From the NCBI GenBank assembly GCA_034769895.1, contig CM068368.1:336559076-336623075 (forward strand): DNA of 64,000 bases. The letters are read 5' to 3'. How positions within the stretch are numbered: the first letter of the stretch is position 1; the number at the start of each line of letters is the position of its first letter. Origin of the DNA: Magicicada septendecula (lineage: Eukaryota; Arthropoda; Insecta; Hemiptera; Cicadidae). The notes below the pieces were generated by a model. The model was given only the letters and a program-made list of their open reading frames with translations, was not told where the DNA came from and did not search any database. Positions 57,906 to 64,000 of the stretch are shown here, piece by piece. The position numbers and the translations under genes were made by a program.

Positions 57906-59103
57906 TCAGGTATTGGGTTGTGATGAATTTTCTTAGGTTGGGTTATTATATAATAATTTACAAATAACTTCTTTTTCTTCTCGGGCGAATCTAAGAAAAT
58001 ATATTATTTTTTCTTCATTTTCCTTATATAGGTGGTTACCAACTGATTTTTCCTTTCCTCTGAGGTTTCTTTTCTTTCTTCCTCTGCTTTATCTCCTGTT
58101 CTGGTTGATTCCTTAATTGGGGTTATCAATTCCTCCCTAACTTTAAATGGCATGGTGAATGCATATCGGCTGTGAGTGATACTATTCTGACCTATTCCTC
58201 ACCCGACCATTCACCATGGTACAGTGCTCATTGGCCCCTGCCCATAATAATAATTTTTGAGTGGCGCCGTAGCTTTCTACACTCTTAAAAAATGGTAACT
58301 ATTGCGTTACTTTAAACACCCTTGGAATCCTGTTGCCTTCTTAACTCTTCTTGTTATTATAATTTGCATCCCAGCAGCTCCCCTTACTTTTATATTATTG
58401 ATTTTCAGTTTTGGTAAAATCCTTGGTATATTTCTTCTCTTCTATTTAATTTCATTTCGTAGTTAATTGATTCATTTGCCACAGTGTTATTCATCTCCTT
58501 TTTCAATACCCCTTTTTAGCAATTAAAACTATGGTTATTGTTATTCTATTTATTTCCAGACATCGATTCTTCTTCTGCAAGTTCAGGCTTTCATTTATTT
58601 GTTTTAAGTACTTATTCTTTTCATTCAGTATGATCCCCTTATTATCGTTCTTAACCATCATATTCTCTTCCAAAACCTGTATTGGTGGGCTATTTGTTTA
58701 TGTTTTCTTAAATCTTCACTTGTCATTACAATTATCATTATCTTTCCTTCTCATTTCTCAAATAGTTGCCTTGTCGGTAATCATACAATCAGTCCCTTTT
58801 CTCTATAGTTTGTTTGGAATTAGTTTAACCATGATCCATAATTTCATCTGTACTGGTCGTTCGGATCACTCTGGTGTGCAGAACTATTTCCGTCCTTGTG
58901 ATATAGATCTCACTATTGCTACCTTATACAGCAATTCTTCTAATACTACATGTTCATTACTATTTAGGCCTACCTCAATCACTTTATCATTTTGCTTATT
59001 AAATAAATATGTTAATGGTATATCAATTGTTTATGCTATCACTGATATTTTACTTCTGGTGTATTCGACTTAACTATGGATTTACTTAATGTTTTACTTA
59101 CTG
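57906..59103 (-). pseudogene. pol: Degenerate gag-pol interior
   Basis: It is homologous to 4131-5328 and mosaic. Near 58,350 it reads cttgttatt, like the interiors at 45,137 and 54,248. Near 58,615 and 59,030 it carries the variants of 48795-49992. Confidence 0.6.
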
Positions 59104-59442
59104 TTATATTTGATTCCCTTTGAAAGTTTCTATTAAGCTCCTTCTGTTATTTTTAAAATTACTTACTCTTCTGTATTCCGTACTTAGGATGTTAAGTACA
59201 TTAACTAGTCCATTGTTCATCATCTCCCACTCTTCCCGTGTTTTTATTAATTTCCTTTGATGCATTTGTCTCATTTTCTTTGTCTTCATTTCCATGTGCT
59301 TAATATTCTCTTTGTTTCTGTTAGGTTTCTTTTCAGATAACAATACACTTTTGTCTTTTTTATTTTCTATTTCATTACTACCTTCTATTTTCTGATCTAC
59401 TGGTTCCTTTGACTGGTTCCTGTCATTGTTTAATCCTTCCAT
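59104..59442 (-). CDS. Gag continuation ORF, 112 codons (unit 12)
   Basis: This ORF is in frame with the body of unit 12 Gag beyond the TAG. Its translation equals unit 8. Confidence 0.55.
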   Translation of the reverse strand: MEGLNNDRNQSKEPVDQKIEGSNEIENKKDKSVLLSEKKPNRNKENIKHMEMKTKKMRQMHQRKLIKTREEWEMMNNGLVNVLNILSTEYRRVSNFKNNRRSLIETFKGNQI

Positions 59443-59478
59443 TAACAGTCTACGATCATTTATTATTTCTTCTCTATA

Positions 59479-60155
59479 CTATTCTAATTGTTGTTTCAAT
59501 TCCTCTTTATTCTTCTCACTCTCTTCCTTCAACAGTCTTTTTAATTCTTCATTACTTTGTCTAATCTCCTCCTTCAACTGTTGTTGTAAAGTTTCATTAT
59601 TGCTTTTGATTTTTTTATTTAATTCTTCATTATCTTCCCTCATTTGTTTCTTCAGTTCTTCAGTATTTTGTTTTAATAAGTTTTCATTATCTACTCTCAT
59701 TTGTTTAAACTCTTCTTGGTTACTATCCATTTTCTTGTTAAGTGTTTCGATATTCTTTTCATTATATTGATCTATTTTTTCAATATCCTCCTTCATTTGT
59801 TTCAATGTTTGATTACTGCTTTCGATTTTTTTATTCGATTCTTCACTATTTTGTTTCAATGTTTCATTATGTTTTCTTGAGTTTTCGTTTAATGATTCTA
59901 ATTTTTTATTTAATTCTTCCTTGTCTTCCTCTCTTTTTTCCTCATTCCTTTTTAGGAATTCCATTATGCCATCCCATCTCATTTCTTCTGCAGTCCTATT
60001 TGGTTCTCTTTGTGTGGGTTTTTTTGGTTGGTCCCCTGGGATATCCCTTACCACTGTTTCTATTTCTTCAGTCGCTGTTACTTCCTTCGCCTCCATGTTC
60101 AATTCTATTTCTTCTCCCTCCGTACGTTTACGTACGGAGCTCTTCTCCTTGACAT
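59479..60155 (-). pseudogene. gag: Gag-like gene, 5' frameshift at a new palindrome (unit 12)
   Basis: The body has the 225-residue form, Glu184Lys and a private Asn131Tyr. A complex change at 60,134-60,139 shortens the gene by one base near codon 6, so the ATG at 60155-60153 is out of frame with the body. Translation could restart at the internal Met codon corresponding to residue 21. Confidence 0.75.
60118..60139. repeat. Perfect 10-bp-arm palindrome created by mutation
   Basis: The arms are ctccgtacgt and acgtacggag, separated by tt. All other copies have an imperfect version here (right arm acgtgacgtt). Confidence 0.9.
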
Positions 60156-60523
60156 CTCTGTTGCTTAAACGTAGCCCCCACTAGAGTAGAAAATGCTATA
60201 ACACTCACAATAAGAATACAAAGTTATTCTATCTCTAGCCTCACTAGTTGGGCTCCAATTCTGTAACACTAAGAGATTACTTCCGTATCTATCTTAAGCC
60301 TCACTGTTGGGATCTCCAATTTTGTAACACTATGGGTTATTTAGTCACACGTTGGTTGCGTCAATTCTGTAACACTACGGGAATTCTCTCCCGTATCTAT
60401 TTTAAGCCTCACTGTTGGGATCGCCAATTCTGTAACGTTAAGATTTATTCGTACTATCTAAATTGTACTTGGTTTGTATTTTAAGGATGAGTATGTTGTC
60501 AGGGTAATGTTAGTTGAGCGCCA
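60156..60523 (-). promoter_or_regulatory. Leader with PBS, long form (unit 12)
   Basis: The PBS begins at 60523. It shares the tatgggtt and gaaaatgct variants with units 9 and 11. Confidence 0.65.
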
Positions 60524-62579
60524 ATTTGCAATCAAATGTTGCAAATAAAATTTATTGATAAATTGGTAATTAATATTGCATATAGCATAAGGGTTTCTTT
60601 TTCTTCTATATTTTTATCTTTTGTAATCTTTTATTCAACATAATATTATGACTATTAATGCTCAGTAAGGCAAATTCAAATCAGGTGCCATACTTTCCTT
60701 GTTGGGAGTGTTACCAACCTATGCTAGTTGATGAAAAAATTAACATTCATTAATATGGTGTATATAATATCATATACATTTTAATTATCCATTAAATAAA
60801 GAAAAGAAAACCTTTTATCTGTTGTTATTGAACTCAAATCGTTTATCCTTTTTAAATTTTTTTTTAAGAGACAGTAATAATTGTTAACGAAGTATGACCG
60901 GTTGTTCTTTAAATATGCTCAGAATGGCAGCAGTAGCTCTTATATCTCAAGGCAGACCTATCTGTACTTTAATAATTACTAAATAAAATACAAATAGAAT
61001 GGTTTTACGTTAGATCCTTTTGACTACGATATAAACTACAAATATCTTAGGAAAAGTACCAAAATACATGGGCTTATAATAAATTACAGAGTGGTTTTAC
61101 AAGAGTCTATTAAGAAGTTTACAATGTTCAGTGTCTAGGTTATGTTGATTTATGTGTTTTCAATGTCTAATACACTTTAAATGGTTATATTACCATATAT
61201 TAATAGTTTTTTACACTGAAAACAAGATTGTTCATTAATTATTTTCACAGTGAAGGTTCAAAAATAGTTTTAATCAAAAGTGTAAACAGTGTCTTTGAAA
61301 AGTGTAACTTAGGCCATTAAGGTAATTTCTTCAGTTTAGTTATTTAGCTAAAATACTTCCCTTCCTGGATAGGTCGATCTTGTTTCTTCATATGTTAATT
61401 GGTTTCCTTCTTTTGAACAATGTTGTACTTCTTTCTTCTAAATATTTAGTTTTGTAATATAATTTAACTTTAATTAGGTTCACTGATGTTAAATTCAAAA
61501 TATGTTGGATTGGTCTCTCGTATTTTTATATATCAACGTTTCTCGTTTAAATCTAATAATGGACTCCTCTTTATTCAATTTATAACATATCAGTTGCTAA
61601 GGCCTATAACTTAGCTTTCATTGGTTTAAATTGTGTCATCTGTAGTTACTATGGTTCTCTCTGAGCCTCAAAATAAACAAACTTCTAATATTTTACTTTA
61701 AATTTTCTTAAAATTGTTATACCTTTTTTATCTGATCTCTGATCTTTAATATACTAGTATCTTTGAGTTTCTGATGGAACACTGATTGTTTTGATACCAC
61801 TTTTGATTATCTTCCATTACATATTTCCTGAGTTACCATTTCACACTTTTAACTATATGTACAAAATTATTATTAGTTCTTTTTGTACTCTTCACTTTAC
61901 TAAAACGATTGGATACAATCAGTAATAACATAGTTCAACCTGACATTAAAACTCTTTTTTCAAATTCCTTAACTATCTAGGGCTGACATGCCTAGTTTCA
62001 CAAATTTCTCTTATTATAATTTTGGTACCCTTCCATTAACATTAACATTTGTTTTATTAATATTACAACATATATTATTAATCAATATCAAACAACTAAT
62101 TACTAATAATTATTAGTAAACATATGACAATTCTCATTAAACTTCTGGATACAATCCAGTTTTTATAAACATAATAAAACATGGTAAGTAGTTCCCAAAA
62201 CATTGTCCTCCTTACTTAATAACTTCACTATCTCAAAACACAACGATTAAAACATTGTTTATAATTAATCACTTCCCTCATAAACATAACACAACTCTTA
62301 ATAAACTTATGAATTAATTTCCACTCTCACACACCTAGTGGGATTAGTATTAGTATAGTAAGTATTTCTAAAACATTGTCCTCCTTACTTACTAACTTTA
62401 ATAGTTTAAACATAACTATTAGAACATTATTTAACATTAATCAGTAATAATAAACCTATAATTGGTAGTCCTTGAAAGAGGCTACCTTATGTTTCCTGGT
62501 ACTTTTCTAGGATTTATAAACATATTTTACTCATGTAATTACACAACAAGAAGATGGGCAAAATATCATGTAACATAAT
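60524..62579 (-). repeat. LTR of the array element (unit 12)
   Basis: The LTR is 2,056 bp. It is full length, unlike units 9 and 11, which its leader and Gag resemble. It has private changes such as ctagggctgac near 61,978. The PPT is at 62581-62590. Confidence 0.75.
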
Positions 62580-62658
62580 ACCCCTCCCCCAGAAAACGGG
62601 TTATTTTAGTAATAAACTGATTACTTAAATAAGCTGATTTATATAACAAGTGCTGCTC

Positions 62659-62904
62659 TTAATTTTCATAATATTTTTTAATTTCAGCTTGATTGTACAC
62701 GCCCTTTACTTTATTAGTTTCTGGAATGGTCAATTCATAGGTATTATTCCCTTTATCCCTGGTTATCCTATACGGTCCTGTATACAATAATAATTTTTTA
62801 GCTATTCCTTCTGCAGAACTTGGTAAATGCCTGTTTTTCAGTAACACCTTTTCTCCCACATTGTATTTTAAAATCTTATTTTTATTCTTTTCTTCCTCAT
62901 GGTT
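62659..62904 (-). pseudogene. pol: Integrase C-terminal remnant (unit 12)
   Basis: This is the GPY/F fragment with an open frame, identical in translation to unit 3. Confidence 0.85.
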
Positions 62905-64000
62905 TCAGGTATTGGGTTGTGATGAATTTTCTTAGGTTGGGTTATTATATAATAATTTACAAATAACTTCTTTTTCTTCTCGGGCGAATCTAAGAAAATA
63001 TATTATTTTTTCTTCATTTTCCTTATATAGGTGGTTACCAACTGATTTTTCCTTTCCTCTGAGGTTTCTTTTCTTTCTTCCTCTGCTTTATCTCCTGTTC
63101 TGGTTGATTCCTTAATTGGGGTTATCAATTCCTCCCTAACTTTAAATGGCATGGTGAATGCATATCGGCTGTGAGTGATACTATTCTGACCTATTCCTCA
63201 CCCGACCATTCACCATGGTACAGTGCTCATTGGCCCCTGCCCATAATAATAATTTTTGAGTGGCGCCGTAGCTTTCTACACTCTTAAAAAATGGTAACTA
63301 TTGCGTTACTTTAAACACCCTTGGAATCCTGTTGCCTTCTTAACTCTTCTCGTTCTTATAATTTGCATCCCAGCAGCTCCCCTTACTTTTATATTATTGA
63401 TTTTCAGTTTTGGTAAAATCCTTGGTATATTTCTTCTCTTCTATTTAATTTCATTTCTTAGTTAATTGATTCATTTGCCACAGTGTTATTCATCTCCTTT
63501 TTCAATACCCCTTTTTAGCAATTAAAACTATGGTTATTGTTATTCTATTTATTTCCAGACATCGATTCTTCTTCTGCAAGTTCAGGCTTTCATTTATTTG
63601 TTTTAAGTACTTATTCTCTTCATTCAGTATGATCCCCTTATTATCGTTCTTAACCATCATATTCTCTTCCAAAACCTGTATTGGTGGGTTATTTGTTTAT
63701 GTTTTCTTAAATCTTCACTTGTCATTACAATTATCATTATCTTTCCTTCTCATTTCTCAAATAGTTGCCTTGTCGGTAATCATACAATCAGTCCCTTTTC
63801 TCTATAGTTTGTTTGGAATTAGTTTAACCATGATCCATAATTTCATCTGTACTGGTCGTTCGGATCACTCTGGTGTGCAGAACTATTTCCGTCCTTGTGA
63901 TATAGATCTCACTATTGCTACCTTATACAGCAATTCTTCTAATACTACATGTTCATTACTATTTAGGCCTACCTCAATCACTTTATCATTTTGCTTATTA
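62905..64000 (-). pseudogene. pol: Degenerate gag-pol interior, cut by window end
   Basis: It is homologous to 4131-5230. Its Gag lies beyond the window. It has private tttcttagtt near 63,457 and gggttatttg near 63,687. Confidence 0.6.

Larger units (their letters stand above)
50001..59110 (-). repeat. Higher-order repeat, copy B (units 10 and 11)
   Basis: This is the second copy of the 9,111-bp block. It differs from copy A at scattered sites only, for example tataaaccac near 51,934, tatttatag near 52,100 and gagcagaaa near 56,084. Confidence 0.8.
1..64000 (-). repeat. Tandem array of ~5-kb defective Gypsy LTR-retrotransposon units
   Basis: The same block recurs head to tail. Gag stop codons lie at 711, 5704, 10697, 15687, 20676, 25496, 30489, 41257, 46267, 50368, 55378 and 59479, giving steps of 4993, 4993, 4990, 4989, 4820, 4993, 10768 (contains an insertion), 5010, 4101, 5010 and 4101. 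Each unit has one LTR-like segment, a PBS, a Gag remnant, an integrase remnant and a PPT, all reading on the minus strand. Units abut directly, so adjacent copies share LTRs. Copies differ by scattered substitutions and by diagnostic indels. This is the layout expected from unequal recombination between LTRs or from insertion of a concatemer. Growth in place is the inference, because RT is absent from every unit. Confidence 0.9.

Noticed and set aside
1-64000. Tandem host gene cluster such as rDNA or histones
   Set aside because: No rRNA or histone sequence is present. Each unit has PBS, PPT, Gag-like ORF and integrase end.
1-64000. Whole array as an assembly artefact
   Set aside because: Units differ by private substitutions, distinct deletions and an insertion, which simple false duplication would not create. 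It cannot be fully excluded for the 9.1-kb block without reads.

Overview
This 64-kb window looks like AT-rich eukaryotic repeat DNA, most likely from an insect or other arthropod. That assignment is inferred from the Gypsy-type retrotransposon style (GPY/F integrase end, tRNA-Lys-like primer site, coiled-coil Gag); nothing seen fixes the species. I find no host gene, tRNA, rRNA, CRISPR array or prokaryotic feature. Almost all of the window is one head-to-tail tandem array of a defective Ty3/Gypsy LTR retrotransposon, read on the minus strand.

Each repeat is normally about 4.99-5.01 kb. On the minus strand it runs: an LTR of about 2.06 kb; a primer-binding site; a leader of about 350 bp built of repeated PBS-like motifs; a 225-229-codon Gag-like coiled-coil ORF; one in-frame TAG; a further 112-codon ORF; about 1.2 kb of degenerate interior; the last ~80 codons of integrase; a polypurine tract; and then the next LTR. 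Neighbouring copies share one LTR, and no unrelated flanking DNA separates them. Reverse transcriptase, RNase H, protease and most of integrase are missing. Twelve Gag copies and twelve LTRs are present. The window starts and ends inside degenerate interiors, so the array continues both ways.

The array has substructure. Units 1-6 (1 to about 26.5 kb) lack a 20-bp piece of the leader that units 7-12 have. Unit 5 carries a 173-bp LTR deletion between direct repeats, and its interior (19.6-20.6 kb) holds a dense cluster of one-base indels that may be sequence error. On the right, units 8+9 and 10+11 form a 9,111-bp higher-order duplication (about 40.9-50.0 and 50.0-59.1 kb). It carries a shared 0.9-kb LTR deletion and a shared integrase frameshift. 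Unit 12 contains a mutation that turned an imperfect palindrome into a perfect one.

Between 34,558 and 40,313 a second, unrelated LTR element is inserted in the same orientation into the interior that lies between the unit 8 Gag and the unit 7-side integrase remnant. It has two 1,260-bp LTRs (three differences seen between them), a 4-bp target duplication (TATT), and a single 382-codon ORF of unknown family next to the primer site. I found no pol, so it looks like a young non-autonomous element. Its LTRs carry a perfect CRE palindrome and a GC-richer, promoter-like stretch on the opposite strand.
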